Below are positions 18,691 through 28,277 of a DNA stretch of 64,000 nucleotides, piece after piece (within the stretch, counting starts at the first letter, position 1; each line of letters begins with the position of its first letter). The position numbers were made by a program, and so were the translations under genes. This DNA comes from Kordiimonas sp. SCSIO 12610 (lineage in GTDB: Bacteria > Pseudomonadota > Alphaproteobacteria > Sphingomonadales > Kordiimonadaceae), in the NCBI RefSeq assembly GCF_024398015.1, contig NZ_CP073747.1:1994501-2058500 (forward strand). The letters are read 5' to 3'. The notes below the pieces were generated by a model that was not told the origin of the DNA, did not search any database, and worked only from the letters and a program-made list of their open reading frames with translations.

Positions 18691-19650
18691 TCAGTCGAAA
18701 TCAAACGTTCGACCAACCATACCTTCTGAAAGTTTCCACAGTTTTTCTGCGGCGGCTTCATCTTGGATATGCGGTAGCATGCCTGTCATAGACCTACGAT
18801 CTTCAACAATTTGAGCGAGGCTACAGTCTTCCAGATACGCACCGCCACTATCAATTAGGTCTTCAGTTGTCGCGGCCCATACAGCAGTTGCAGCACCCCC
18901 CGCCGGTGTTTTAAAGCCCTTGCGGGGATTTCCATCCTCGTCAAACCAGCCCATGGCATTCATCTCGTCAAATGTTAGGTCTTTTTGCAGGTTTGTCATA
19001 ATGCCCCCGGGATGCACCGAATATGCAGCACCACCATGTTTCTTTAGTTTCTTATCCAGGGATAAGGCAAAGAGGGCATTTGCAGTTTTTGATTGTCCGT
19101 ATGCTAACCATTTATCATAGTCTCGCTCATTGAAATGAATATCTTCAAATACAATTGGTGAAATACGGTGCGCGATTGAACTGAGGGCAACAACAATCGG
19201 TTTTTCACTTTTCAACAATGCTGATGACAGTAAACCTGTCATTAAAAAGTGCCCCAGATGATTGGTTGCAAACTGTCCTTCAAAGCCTTCTTTCATTCGC
19301 ACCAACGGGCCCGCCATTATCCCTGCATTATTGATGATGATATCAATTTTATCAAAGCGCTTAAGGCAATCGTCTGCAAAGTTTTTTATGCTTTCAAAAT
19401 CACTTAGGTCCATATCCATTAGATGAATTGAGCTATCAGGATACAATTCAGAAATAAGGGTGATAACACCCTTCCCTTTTTGGGCATCCCGGACAGGCAT
19501 TATGATTTCGGCGCCGACACTTACCAGTGCCTTCACTGTTTCGACACCAAGGCCAGAGGAACCGCCCGTGACCAAAGCTGTTTTACCCGTTAAATCCAAG
19601 CCTTCAACGACATCAAGTGCGACACTTGCATGACCAAAAGTTTGCGACAT
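18691..19650 (-). CDS. Short-chain dehydrogenase/reductase (retinol dehydrogenase-like)
   Basis: Classical SDR fold of 319 residues. The cofactor loop TGGSSGLG is at about 28-35, NNAG at 107-110, the catalytic Ser in ALSSIAH (about 158), and the YxxxK pair Tyr184/Lys188 in AYGQSKTANA. Arg in PVRDAQKG after the second strand suggests NADP preference. The form is closest to the long retinol-dehydrogenase/WWOX-like SDRs. Substrate unknown. The TTG at 19653 can be read as start, but GGAGG is best spaced for ATG at 19650. It lies with the downstream-oriented YibQ gene between trpE and trpG, on the opposite strand. Confidence 0.88.
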   Translation of the reverse strand: MSQTFGHASVALDVVEGLDLTGKTALVTGGSSGLGVETVKALVSVGAEIIMPVRDAQKGKGVITLISELYPDSSIHLMDMDLSDFESIKNFADDCLKRFDKIDIIINNAGIMAGPLVRMKEGFEGQFATNHLGHFLMTGLLSSALLKSEKPIVVALSSIAHRISPIVFEDIHFNERDYDKWLAYGQSKTANALFALSLDKKLKKHGGAAYSVHPGGIMTNLQKDLTFDEMNAMGWFDEDGNPRKGFKTPAGGAATAVWAATTEDLIDSGGAYLEDCSLAQIVEDRRSMTGMLPHIQDEAAAEKLWKLSEGMVGRTFDFD

Positions 19651-19701
19651 CAAATCCTCCAGAATATTTTTGTGCTGTTTAGAGTTTCTCTATTCCAACA
19701 C

Positions 19702-20877
19702 TTAGTTACCAATAGCAGAGGCCTCTGTTTCATCCATTCTTTCCGAAACAATCTGACTCAACGGGACCAATTCAAAACCACGCTCATCCAGCGTGCCTTG
19801 CCATTCCCGCAAAACTTCTAATGTTTCGTCATATGGGTGCCCAATAGCTATTGCATATCCACGCCTTTCTGCAATCTGCTCTGCTTTTCTTAGCTGTGCT
19901 TTGATCGCGTTCAAATCTTTCACATTATCCAGAAACACATCACGCGAAACGTGCGGTACACCTACGGCTTTTGCTGCACTAATTGCTTTTGTTTTCGATG
20001 ACGTCAGGCTGTCGAGAAACAGAAGGTCTTTTTCCTTAAGCTTCGTCATGACATGGACCATTGCCCCGGCTTCTTCAGTCAACAACGACCCCATATGATT
20101 GTTCACCCCAACAAACCCATCGAACCTTTGCATGTTCCAATTTAATCGTCGTTCAAATTCTTGTGCACTTAATCCAGAAACTAGCGCATTTGTTCCGGGG
20201 TCAGCATCCGGATCTTTCGGCTCCATGGGTAGATGGATGATCAATTCATGCCCTGCGTTTCTAACTGCTTTAGTTTGAGCCTCCAGGCCATTAGCGTAGG
20301 GCAAATAGGCCAGTGTATATGGCCCCTGCATTTCTGAAAGTGCCCTGCTCGCTGGTGTAACAATTCCCATATCATCAATCACAATAACAATTCTTGGGAT
20401 ATTGCCTTTTACCGGCTTCCATATAGACGCATTTGACCGCCACGCTGGTAAGTGCTCAGGCTCACTGTTGAGGCTAGCAAGCTCGTCATAGTTTGTTGCT
20501 GGTTGCTCTAAACCGCTATCAGGTTTATTCACTGAAACTGGCTCATTCTCTACAGTAACAGGAAGCAAGCTATCAATATCACGCAAAGCGATGTTAATTT
20601 CCTCATCATCCTCACCTGCAATGATTGCCGTTAGGTCACCAATATCTTCAGGGGCATCTTGCGTGTAGTTAAAATCAGGTAGACTTTGATTATCTGAACC
20701 CACCCTATTAAAGCCGCTATTATCGATAACAACGAAACCAAGTGTCAGTATAACTACGACAACAAGCATACCATAACCAAGCTTAAGTATTTGGATAACA
20801 CTGCCGCTTGCGTTTTTCAGGTCCTCTTCGGAGGTTTGCTGATTTGGCTTCGAAATTATTTTTTTACGTCGGCTCAC
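19702..20877 (-). CDS. Divergent polysaccharide deacetylase family protein (YibQ type)
   Basis: Protein of 391 residues with a basic N-terminus, one membrane anchor (about 35-55), an acidic low-complexity linker, and a C-terminal domain of the divergent polysaccharide deacetylase family. Landmarks: IPRIVIVIDDMG, LAYLPYANGLEAQTKA, IHLPMEP, GVNNHMGS, FLDSLTSSKT and AIGHPYDETLEVL. The family keeps the NodB-like barrel. Substrate is not established; an envelope role is likely. The frame opens with TTG at 20895, but GGTGGAG lies 7 nt before a GTG at 20877, which I prefer as start. Divergent from trpG. Confidence 0.85.
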   Translation of the reverse strand: MSRRKKIISKPNQQTSEEDLKNASGSVIQILKLGYGMLVVVVILTLGFVVIDNSGFNRVGSDNQSLPDFNYTQDAPEDIGDLTAIIAGEDDEEINIALRDIDSLLPVTVENEPVSVNKPDSGLEQPATNYDELASLNSEPEHLPAWRSNASIWKPVKGNIPRIVIVIDDMGIVTPASRALSEMQGPYTLAYLPYANGLEAQTKAVRNAGHELIIHLPMEPKDPDADPGTNALVSGLSAQEFERRLNWNMQRFDGFVGVNNHMGSLLTEEAGAMVHVMTKLKEKDLLFLDSLTSSKTKAISAAKAVGVPHVSRDVFLDNVKDLNAIKAQLRKAEQIAERRGYAIAIGHPYDETLEVLREWQGTLDERGFELVPLSQIVSERMDETEASAIGN

Positions 20878-20958
20878 TCGTTTACTCCACCCCAACAGAC
20901 TAAGCGCCTAATATTTAAACTTTGTAGTTGCCTCACGAGGCTTTTACAAACCATATTG

Positions 20959-20973
20959 TTTCAAGGATTGACA
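20959..20973 (+). promoter_or_regulatory. TTTCAAGGATTGACA element upstream of trpG
   Basis: Contains a consensus -35 (TTGACA at 20968-20973). The first 14 bases repeat exactly those at 15000-15013 in the promoter of the ppiD-trpE unit. No good -10 is visible at 17 bp, so it may be a promoter with a poor -10 or an operator. Confidence 0.35.
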
Positions 20974-21043
20974 ATTGCCGCTAAAGGCGCGATGTCCTAG
21001 CCTTGATTTATAAATTAATGTCTAAAACTATTTGGTGTTTTGA

Positions 21044-21628
21044 ATGTATATCCTGATCGATAATTACGACAGCTTTACCTACAATTTGTATCATTATTTT
21101 GTCGAATTAGGGGCAGATGTAAAAGTATGGCGTAATGATCAAATCACAGTTGAAGACGTTATCAAATTAAAACCTCAGGGCATTATTCTAAGCCCAGGCC
21201 CCTGTACACCAAACGAAGCGGGGATTTGTCTTGATATGATCGCCGCTGCCAAAGAAAACCATATCCCACTCCTTGGGGTTTGCCTTGGCCATCAGGCAAT
21301 CGGGCAGCATTATGGCGGTGATGTTGTGCGCGCCCCTTATGTAATGCACGGCAAAACCAGCGATATTACCCACAATCAATCGGGCGTCTTCACTGACATT
21401 CCAGAAACCTACACTGCAACACGCTATCATTCACTTGTCGTTGATAAAGAAACATTGCCCGCGGAATTAACAATAACCGCAGAAACTGAAGATGGTTTGA
21501 TCATGGGGTTGGAGAATAAGGCCGATAATATGTACGGCGTGCAATTTCATCCGGAAAGTATCGCATCCGACTATGGGCATGCCCTTCTCAAGAACTTCAT
21601 CGATATATGTGAGATGAGCGCAGCCTAA
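21044..21628 (+). CDS. trpG: Anthranilate synthase component II (glutamine amidotransferase)
   Basis: Class I glutamine amidotransferase of 194 residues supplying ammonia to TrpE, and possibly to para-aminobenzoate synthase. The nucleophile is Cys80 in LLGVCLGHQAIG, with the His/Glu of the triad in QFHPESIAS. The oxyanion segment LSPGPCTPNEAG is present. First gene of trpGDC-moaC-moeA-lexA; its TAA overlaps the ATG of trpD by one base, so translation is coupled. Confidence 0.97.
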   Translation: MYILIDNYDSFTYNLYHYFVELGADVKVWRNDQITVEDVIKLKPQGIILSPGPCTPNEAGICLDMIAAAKENHIPLLGVCLGHQAIGQHYGGDVVRAPYVMHGKTSDITHNQSGVFTDIPETYTATRYHSLVVDKETLPAELTITAETEDGLIMGLENKADNMYGVQFHPESIASDYGHALLKNFIDICEMSAA

Positions 21629-22647
21629 TGAGTGATTTTGTTTCCATATTATCAAAAGTCGCTACTGGCGCATACCTCAACCAAGTTGAGGCTCGCAGCG
21701 CATTTGAAACCATTATGTCTGGCGGTGCTAGCACTGAGCAAACAGCTGCATTTCTAATGGGCCTACGTGTACGCGGTGAACATGTGGATGAAATAACTGC
21801 TGGTGCCGAGGTTATGCGCGCTAAGGCCTCACATATTAATGCTCCGATCAACTCTGTCGACACTTGCGGCACAGGTGGCACCGGTATTTCGACCTATAAT
21901 ATTTCCACAGCATCCGCTTTCGTTACTGTAGCCGCAGGTATACCCGTCGCCAAACACGGCAATCGCGCTGCTTCCTCAAAGTCTGGCTCTGCTGACGTAT
22001 TGGAGGCGCTGGGTGCAAAGCTTGAAATTTCTATGGAAGCCGTTCAAAGAAGCCTTGATGAAACGGGTTTTAGTTTCCTTTTCGCGCGCGCACACCATAG
22101 CGCGATGCGCTTTGTGGCCCCTGTTCGTACATCTATCAAAGTACAGACGATTTTTAATTTACTTGGCCCCTTATCAAACCCAGCGCAGGCTAAACGACAA
22201 ATCCTTGGTGTTTTTGATCCTAAATGGCAGCGCCCAATGGCGGAGGTTCTGAAAAACCTCGGCAGTGAGCATGTCTGGGTTGTCCACGGTGAAGATGGTA
22301 TGGATGAAATTACCACTACGGGTAAAACCCATATTGTTGAACTCAAAAATGGTCAGATTAGTGAATTTGACATAACACCCGAAGACGTTGGCTTAACACG
22401 GGCGACGCTTGAAGACTTAAAAGGCGACGATGCCGAATATAACGCAGCAGCCATCACCATGCTATTCGACGGCAAAAAATCTGCGTTTCGCGATATTGTG
22501 TTGATGAACACAGGGGCAGCCCTGTTGGTTGGCAATAAGGTCCAATCGCTTCAGGACGGTGTAACAATGGCCGCCAGTATCATTGACAGCGGCAAAGCAA
22601 AGGCGAAATTGGCTGAATGGGTTGAATTCACTCAAACACATTCTTAA
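21628..22647 (+). CDS. trpD: Anthranilate phosphoribosyltransferase
   Basis: Second step of tryptophan synthesis, joining anthranilate and phosphoribosyl pyrophosphate; 339 residues. The glycine-rich PRPP loop DTCGTGGTGISTYNIST, KHGNRAASSKSGSADVLEALG-type segment (KHGNRAASS) and MRFVAPVRTS are clear. The N-terminal helical domain (LMGLRVRGE) and the C-terminal alpha/beta domain are complete. Overlaps trpG by one base. Confidence 0.97.
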   Translation: MSDFVSILSKVATGAYLNQVEARSAFETIMSGGASTEQTAAFLMGLRVRGEHVDEITAGAEVMRAKASHINAPINSVDTCGTGGTGISTYNISTASAFVTVAAGIPVAKHGNRAASSKSGSADVLEALGAKLEISMEAVQRSLDETGFSFLFARAHHSAMRFVAPVRTSIKVQTIFNLLGPLSNPAQAKRQILGVFDPKWQRPMAEVLKNLGSEHVWVVHGEDGMDEITTTGKTHIVELKNGQISEFDITPEDVGLTRATLEDLKGDDAEYNAAAITMLFDGKKSAFRDIVLMNTGAALLVGNKVQSLQDGVTMAASIIDSGKAKAKLAEWVEFTQTHS

Positions 22648-22673
22648 GAATTAACATGAGATATCAATTTTAA

Positions 22674-23465
22674 ATGACTGATATATTAAAAGAAATATGC
22701 GATAAAAAGCGCGAGCATGTTGATGCAGTAAAATCATCAATTTCACTAAGTGAACAAGAAAATCGGGCCAAGGCTGCATCGCCAACGCGCGGTTTCCTAA
22801 ACGCGCTTAGAACGAAACGCCTGAACGATGAATATGGCTTCATTTGTGAAATCAAAAAAGCAAGTCCATCAAAAGGGCTTATTCGACCAGAGGATTTTGA
22901 CCCCAAAGTCCTCGCGCAAGCGTATGAACGCGGCGGGGCAGCTTGCTTATCAGTCCTCACAGATATTCCGTATTTTCAGGGCCATGATGACTATTTAGTT
23001 ACCGCAAGAAATTCGGTTAAAATCCCAGCGCTTAGAAAAGATTTCATGATCGACACATATCAGGTTACTGAAGCACGGGGACTTGGTGCTGATTGTATTC
23101 TCCTGATTATGGCAGCACTTGATGATGCCTTAGCACAAGACTTAGAGGCAGCTGCCTTTGACTACGGCATGGACGTGCTTATCGAAGTACATAATGCTGA
23201 AGAATTGGAACGAGCCCTCAAACTCAGAAGCAAGCTGCTTGGCATCAACAATCGCAATCTTAAAACAATGGATGTATCACTGGATACAACATTGTCCCTC
23301 GCCAGAAATCTGGGCGACGATTATATACTTGTTGCTGAATCGGGCCTGAAAACACGTGAAGACCTGGCGAAATGTGAAGAATTGGGGGCTGGTTGTTTTT
23401 TGATTGGCGAGACCTTTATGCGGCAAAAGGATGTTGAGGCAGCCGTAAAAGCGCTTCAAAAATAA
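22674..23465 (+). CDS. trpC: Indole-3-glycerol-phosphate synthase
   Basis: TIM-barrel enzyme of 263 residues closing the indole ring. Family motifs are present: EIKKASPSKGLIR (catalytic Glu and Lys), LTDIPYFQG, PALRKDFMID (catalytic Lys), IEVHNAEEL, GINNRNLKTM and VAESGL. The ribosome binding site is weak (GAGAT). It is not fused to trpF, which is not in the window, nor are trpA and trpB. Confidence 0.97.
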   Translation: MTDILKEICDKKREHVDAVKSSISLSEQENRAKAASPTRGFLNALRTKRLNDEYGFICEIKKASPSKGLIRPEDFDPKVLAQAYERGGAACLSVLTDIPYFQGHDDYLVTARNSVKIPALRKDFMIDTYQVTEARGLGADCILLIMAALDDALAQDLEAAAFDYGMDVLIEVHNAEELERALKLRSKLLGINNRNLKTMDVSLDTTLSLARNLGDDYILVAESGLKTREDLAKCEELGAGCFLIGETFMRQKDVEAAVKALQK

Positions 23466-23484
23466 ATATTAAAAAGGGTCTTTG

Positions 23485-23964
23485 ATGGATAAGCTTAGTC
23501 ATATTGATGAAAAAGGCGCTGCTCACATGGTAGATGTGAGTGAGAAAGCGATCACCAGCCGTACTGCTATCGCTGAAGGCTATATCCATATGTCTACTGA
23601 GACACTTAACCAAATCAAAGCCAATAGCCTCAAGAAAGGCGATGTTTTGGCAACGGCCCGTATTGCAGGCATCATGGCCGCCAAAAAGACGAGCGAACTT
23701 ATTCCTCTTTGCCATCCCCTCGCCATTACCAAAGTTACCGTTGATTTCGACACCAGTCTAAAGAATAAAATTCGCGTAGAAACGCTTGTGAAGGTAGGCG
23801 GGCAAACCGGCGTAGAAATGGAAGCATTGTCGGCGGCATCAACGGCCCTTCTTACCATATATGATATGGCAAAAGCCGTTCAAAAGGATATGATTATCGA
23901 TGGTATTCGCCTACTTTCGAAAGAAGGCGGTAAATCAGGTAAATACGAGGCTATTGACACATGA
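23485..23964 (+). CDS. moaC: Cyclic pyranopterin monophosphate synthase MoaC
   Basis: Molybdenum cofactor biosynthesis; converts the MoaA product into cyclic pyranopterin monophosphate. 159 residues with the conserved [24 protein letters not shown] and the C-terminal segment with [19 protein letters not shown]. The TTG at 23482 directly precedes the ATG at 23485; AAGGG fits the ATG better. Overlaps moeA by four bases (ATGA). Confidence 0.96.
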   Translation: MDKLSHIDEKGAAHMVDVSEKAITSRTAIAEGYIHMSTETLNQIKANSLKKGDVLATARIAGIMAAKKTSELIPLCHPLAITKVTVDFDTSLKNKIRVETLVKVGGQTGVEMEALSAASTALLTIYDMAKAVQKDMIIDGIRLLSKEGGKSGKYEAIDT

Positions 23965-25154
23965 TATCGGTTGAAAATGCATTTCACCGCATCGTTGATG
24001 ATGCTGTTCCTCTCACCACCGAGCGCCTTGCGGTAGAAGCATCCGTTGGACGGGTACTTGCTGCACCCCTTGCAGCGCGCAAATCACAGCCAGGCTGTGA
24101 CTTATCTGCTATGGATGGGTACGCTGTAAACAGTAGCGACTTATCAGGTGGACCTGTTACGCTCAAAGTGACGAGCACATCAGCTGCGGGCCAATCGAAA
24201 ATTTCTGAGCTGAAACCTGGCGAGGCAATGCAAATTTACACGGGCGCACCTGTTCCAAATGGCGCTGACCAGGTCATTATCCAGGAAAATGTTAACCGTG
24301 ACGGAGACAATATCAACATTCAGGAAAATGCAGCTCCTGGTAAAAACATCAGATTTGCTGGCAATGATTTCGCTGCAAAACAGATTGTTTGCGATGCAGG
24401 AACCTTCATAACACCTAAGTCAATCGGGTTAATAGCGGGTAGCGGCCATAGTCACGTAATGGTTCACCGCGCACCGAAAATTGCGATTTTAACAACAGGC
24501 GACGAGCTAGCAAAACCGGATCAGGATACGTTCGGGCCGCAGGAAACGATTGACTCGCTAACGCCTACCCTCCTTAGTTTTTTTAATGATGCCGGAGCGA
24601 CGGCCTCATCGCTTGGGGCAATAAAAGACAACCCTGATGCCATCAAAGCAGCGATCCGCAATTCGTCAGACGCCGATATTTTAATAACGGTTGGAGGGGC
24701 CAGCGTTGGGGATAGAGACTATGTGCAAGAGGCATTAAAAGCAGAAGGAATGGAACTCGATTTCTGGAAAATTGCTATGCGCCCCGGTAAGCCTATGATT
24801 TTCGGCAAAATCAATAACCGATTTGTTATCGGACTACCTGGCAATCCCGTATCAGCTTTCGTTTGTGCATTGGTGTTTGTCCGCCCACTGATCGATAAAT
24901 TGATGGGTCGCCCGGCCCCTTTGCCAACTGGCGTTTTATTGCCAAGCGCTGTTGACCTTCCTGCCAATGGCGTTAGACAGCATTATATGCGGGCCCGTCT
25001 GATTGGCATACCCGGGCAGCGAATGGTTGACCCTGCAGCGTCACAAGATAGCAGCTTACTAAGCGTACTCTCGCAAAGTGATGGGTTGATTGTACGCCCC
25101 GTTGACGCGCCAGAAGTGAAAGCAGGTGAACCAGTGTTGTTCCTTCCATTTTAG
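23961..25154 (+). CDS. moeA: Molybdopterin molybdenumtransferase MoeA
   Basis: Inserts molybdate into adenylylated molybdopterin; 397 residues. The N-terminal MoeA domains hold [11 protein letters not shown] and [13 protein letters not shown]. The central MoCF-binding domain has [31 protein letters not shown] and [10 protein letters not shown]. The C-terminal beta domain includes [13 protein letters not shown]. Complete. Its start overlaps the moaC stop, indicating translational coupling. lexA follows after an SOS-type promoter. Confidence 0.96.
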   Translation: MISVENAFHRIVDDAVPLTTERLAVEASVGRVLAAPLAARKSQPGCDLSAMDGYAVNSSDLSGGPVTLKVTSTSAAGQSKISELKPGEAMQIYTGAPVPNGADQVIIQENVNRDGDNINIQENAAPGKNIRFAGNDFAAKQIVCDAGTFITPKSIGLIAGSGHSHVMVHRAPKIAILTTGDELAKPDQDTFGPQETIDSLTPTLLSFFNDAGATASSLGAIKDNPDAIKAAIRNSSDADILITVGGASVGDRDYVQEALKAEGMELDFWKIAMRPGKPMIFGKINNRFVIGLPGNPVSAFVCALVFVRPLIDKLMGRPAPLPTGVLLPSAVDLPANGVRQHYMRARLIGIPGQRMVDPAASQDSSLLSVLSQSDGLIVRPVDAPEVKAGEPVLFLPF

Positions 25155-25185
25155 GCTTCATACTTTAGAAATTCTCTTTTTGTTC

Positions 25186-25214
25186 TTGACCATCCACCAA
25201 AAGAGAACTAAAGA
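25186..25214 (+). promoter_or_regulatory. Candidate lexA promoter
   Basis: TTGACC, 17 bp, TAAAGA, about 35 nt before the lexA ATG. The LexA box at 25205-25219 covers the -10, which fits repression by occlusion. The -10 is a poor consensus match. Confidence 0.45.
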
Positions 25215-25219
25215 AGAAC
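25205..25219 (+). promoter_or_regulatory. LexA operator (SOS box)
   Basis: GAACTAAAGAAGAAC is GAAC-N7-GAAC, the reverse complement of the alphaproteobacterial SOS box GTTC-N7-GTTC. It lies 28 nt upstream of the lexA start, as expected for autoregulation. A one-mismatch partner, ATTC-N7-GTTC, is at 25171-25185. Confidence 0.8.
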
Positions 25220-25246
25220 ATATGTGAAACAAATTTGGATTGTGCT

Positions 25247-25930
25247 ATGCTAACGTCTAAACAACACCAGCTTTTGGTCTTCATTCAAGAACGTTTGGAA
25301 GAAAATGGGATCTCCCCGTCTTTTGACGAAATGAAGGATGCTTTGGGCCTTAAGTCCAAATCCGGGGTTCACAGGCTAATAAATGCACTTGAGGAACGTG
25401 GTTTCATCAAACGAATGGCAAACCGTGCCCGCGCCCTTGAAGTTTTAAAGACACCAGATAATGCAAAGGCAGACAAAAAGCCTGAAAATGTTATAAGTGG
25501 AAACTTCGGGCCATCTTCCTCAGCAACATCATCATCCAATGATGAATTTATGGAATTACCACTTCATGGGAAAATCGCTGCGGGTACACCAATTGAAGCG
25601 CTAGAAAATAACGATAGTTTCATTTCGGTTCCCTCAGCTATGGCAGCCAGTGGCAAGTGCTATGCGCTTGAAATTTCTGGTGACTCCATGATTGAAATGG
25701 GAATTCTCGACGGGGATACCGTTGTGATAGAAAGCTGCAACTCTGCCCGTAACGGCGAAGTCGTTGTTGCTCTTGTGGACCGTGAAGAAGCAACATTGAA
25801 AACTATTCAGCATGAAGGTCGTTTTGTAAATCTAGTACCTGCTAACCGCGATTATTCAACACAGAAACTGGAAGCTGACCGGGTACAAGTTCAAGGGCGA
25901 CTTGTTGGTTTACTACGCCAATATCATTAG
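25247..25930 (+). CDS. lexA: SOS repressor LexA
   Basis: Autocleaving transcriptional repressor of the SOS regulon; 227 residues. The N-terminal winged helix (MLTSKQHQLLVFIQERL, ISPSFDEMKDALGLKSKSG) binds the operator. The Ala112-Gly113 cleavage site is in KIAAGTP, catalytic Ser147 in ISGDSMIEMG and Lys185 in EATLKTI. A linker rich in Ser and Asn (about 85-100) separates the domains. The frame is open from TTG at 25235, but the ATG at 25247 gives the canonical start. Last gene of the trpG cluster, but with its own LexA-controlled promoter. Confidence 0.97.
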   Translation: MLTSKQHQLLVFIQERLEENGISPSFDEMKDALGLKSKSGVHRLINALEERGFIKRMANRARALEVLKTPDNAKADKKPENVISGNFGPSSSATSSSNDEFMELPLHGKIAAGTPIEALENNDSFISVPSAMAASGKCYALEISGDSMIEMGILDGDTVVIESCNSARNGEVVVALVDREEATLKTIQHEGRFVNLVPANRDYSTQKLEADRVQVQGRLVGLLRQYH

Positions 25931-25975
25931 TCGCTCACGCGCATATTAACTTCATTTTTTTGGAAATAGGCAGCC

Positions 25976-28072
25976 CTATTCAGCACCGGACCAAGGGCGC
26001 CTATTTTTCTTATCATTCACCCAAATAAGATTATTCTGGTTATCGTTTTCATAGATAAATAACGGCCCTTCAGTTGCCAATTGTTCTTTGATAATCACAA
26101 GATTATTGCTGCGGCAATAGTTGACCCATTTACGCAGGATAATCACGATATCACCTGCTACGCAGGCTTCATAGAGAGCCGCAAAATGCTTAACATTTAT
26201 CGCGGTTCGATCACCCAGAATATCATAACTACAGGCATAATCATCGCACGAACGCTGCCCCCTTTTTGTATCCACATGGGGTCCCAGTCCCCACTGCTTT
26301 TTATAGTTATCTGCTGCGAAACTATTTAGGCGTAAATTGTAATAAGTAAATTGGCCATTCTTTGATTGAAAAACAAATCCATGACCACTCTGCGTAATAA
26401 TTAAAGACGGCGGCTCTATGTAAAACGTGAGTGGCATCATCAAATACATAGCGAACAGGATGGAGCTAACATAACGATTATGTCGAATAAGAATAAGACC
26501 GCAACCGACCAACAAACTCATTATAAATATATAATCGTGAATGGGATGCATAAATACTCTTGACCATTCAACATCAGCAACAAACGCCGCGATATCAAGA
26601 ATTTGCTCTAAACCCCACACAAAGAAAGGCAGGGATAGCGCCTCCAACCCCAAAATACCGAGAACTGCACTCAAGAAACCAAAAGGTACGACAATGAATA
26701 GCAAAACAGGTACAGCAACAAGATTAGAAAATAGACCCAAAACTGCCACTGACTGAAAATGAAACAATGCGATTGGTAAAATCGCAATTTGTGCAATCAC
26801 AGTCGTCAGCGAAGTATAACCGATAAATCGCCCTATATTTTGCCCGAACCGTGTAATAAATGACTGGTCTGTACGGAATACCGGTTGATCCTGCTCATAT
26901 TTAATACGTCGGCGCTCATTTATAATTTCATAAACACAAACCAAGGCGATTGTTGCGGCAAATGACATTTGAAAACCAGCACTCATTACCGCGTGCGGAG
27001 ATATAATCAAAATTGCCCATGCTGCAATTGCTATACTTCTTAAGGACACAACACGACGGTCGAGAAGAATGGCAACAATCGCTATTGTCGCGATTACAAA
27101 TGCCCGAATGGTTGCAACACTCATACCTGATAATAAAAGATATCCCGTTGCTGCTATCCATGCAAAAATCGCAGCGAGTTTTCGTCCGTTAATATTTGGC
27201 GATGCGATCGGAACGAATAAGAAAACAAACTCAAACATAAAAAAAGCAGCGCCAACAAATAACCCCATATGCAAGCCGGAAATCGCAAGCATATGCGCAA
27301 GTCCGCTTGCTCGAAGGTTATCAATCGCATCGTCGGATAAATAACTACGCCGCCCAACAATAAGGGCAGCAGCCAAGCCCCCTGCTTCGCCGGGAATTAA
27401 GCGAACAAGCTTTTCGGCAATTTCCTGACGAACTCTGCCGATCGAAGCGCCGTTATGGTTATCAAATTGAGCCCTCTCTATATCCGTAGTGACGTAACCA
27501 GAGGCCTGAACACCGTCAAAATATGCTGCTCGCGCAAAATCATAGCCTGTGGGGCTTAGTTTACCTTGAGGCCGCTCAAGAACTGCGGAAAATCGTATTT
27601 TATCACCAGCGAGTAAATACTCAGGGATTTTTGTTCGAACAAACAGTCTAACCTTATTGAACTTCATGGTCTCATCGCTTAACGATTGCAAGTTCTCTAA
27701 AGTCAAACGAACAGGGGCATTCTCGCGCTCCTGAATGTCTTCGATGATAGCTTCACCGCTAAAATATACTGTTTCTTCGATAAAATGATGATCAGCATAT
27801 TCAATCCTGAGGCATGCATATAAAATACCCGCAGCAAATAAAATAACACTTATATAGGCAGGGTTCGCTTTCCTATATCGTGGCCTCTGAAAAGCCAACA
27901 TCGTAACAAAAACCATAGCAGGAATACTGACAGGAAGATCAAACGGCAGCGTATAATAGAGCGCGAGCCCGAGAGCGAAACATATAGCCCCATAAAATAT
28001 TCGCCATTCGCTATGCAGAGATAATTTCACTGCTTTCGCTGAAGCTATAATATTCCGTAAGGTCAAATTCAT
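25976..28072 (-). CDS. comEC: ComEC/Rec2 family DNA-uptake channel protein
   Basis: Polytopic membrane protein of 698 residues. An N-terminal DUF4131-type region has two or more membrane segments and an OB-like stretch (about 110-200). The competence domain contains SGLAHMLAISGLHMGL and many membrane helices (about 230-530). The C-terminal part (after about 560) is a short, cysteine-containing domain ending RRPWSGAE. It lacks the HxHxDH metallo-beta-lactamase signature of Bacillus or Thermus ComEC, as in other alphaproteobacterial homologues. Ribosome site weak. Location next to lexA and gltX is conserved. Whether the organism is naturally competent cannot be told from this. Confidence 0.88.
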   Translation of the reverse strand: MNLTLRNIIASAKAVKLSLHSEWRIFYGAICFALGLALYYTLPFDLPVSIPAMVFVTMLAFQRPRYRKANPAYISVILFAAGILYACLRIEYADHHFIEETVYFSGEAIIEDIQERENAPVRLTLENLQSLSDETMKFNKVRLFVRTKIPEYLLAGDKIRFSAVLERPQGKLSPTGYDFARAAYFDGVQASGYVTTDIERAQFDNHNGASIGRVRQEIAEKLVRLIPGEAGGLAAALIVGRRSYLSDDAIDNLRASGLAHMLAISGLHMGLFVGAAFFMFEFVFLFVPIASPNINGRKLAAIFAWIAATGYLLLSGMSVATIRAFVIATIAIVAILLDRRVVSLRSIAIAAWAILIISPHAVMSAGFQMSFAATIALVCVYEIINERRRIKYEQDQPVFRTDQSFITRFGQNIGRFIGYTSLTTVIAQIAILPIALFHFQSVAVLGLFSNLVAVPVLLFIVVPFGFLSAVLGILGLEALSLPFFVWGLEQILDIAAFVADVEWSRVFMHPIHDYIFIMSLLVGCGLILIRHNRYVSSILFAMYLMMPLTFYIEPPSLIITQSGHGFVFQSKNGQFTYYNLRLNSFAADNYKKQWGLGPHVDTKRGQRSCDDYACSYDILGDRTAINVKHFAALYEACVAGDIVIILRKWVNYCRSNNLVIIKEQLATEGPLFIYENDNQNNLIWVNDKKNRRPWSGAE

Positions 28073-28277
28073 CCCAACACTTTCGAGCCGAAGAGAGACA
28101 ACGCTTCACTTGATAAAAACGCTGTGAGTACCGCAATTTATCTCGATTTTTAGTGGCCTCAAATTTGTATTCTAGAAAAACATATGCTACAACCCAGACA
28201 AATTTCCACGATTGGTGTTTTACGCAGTTTCACACCATCCTTAATGTAACGCAATAAATAAGGGTCGAGAGCCGAGC

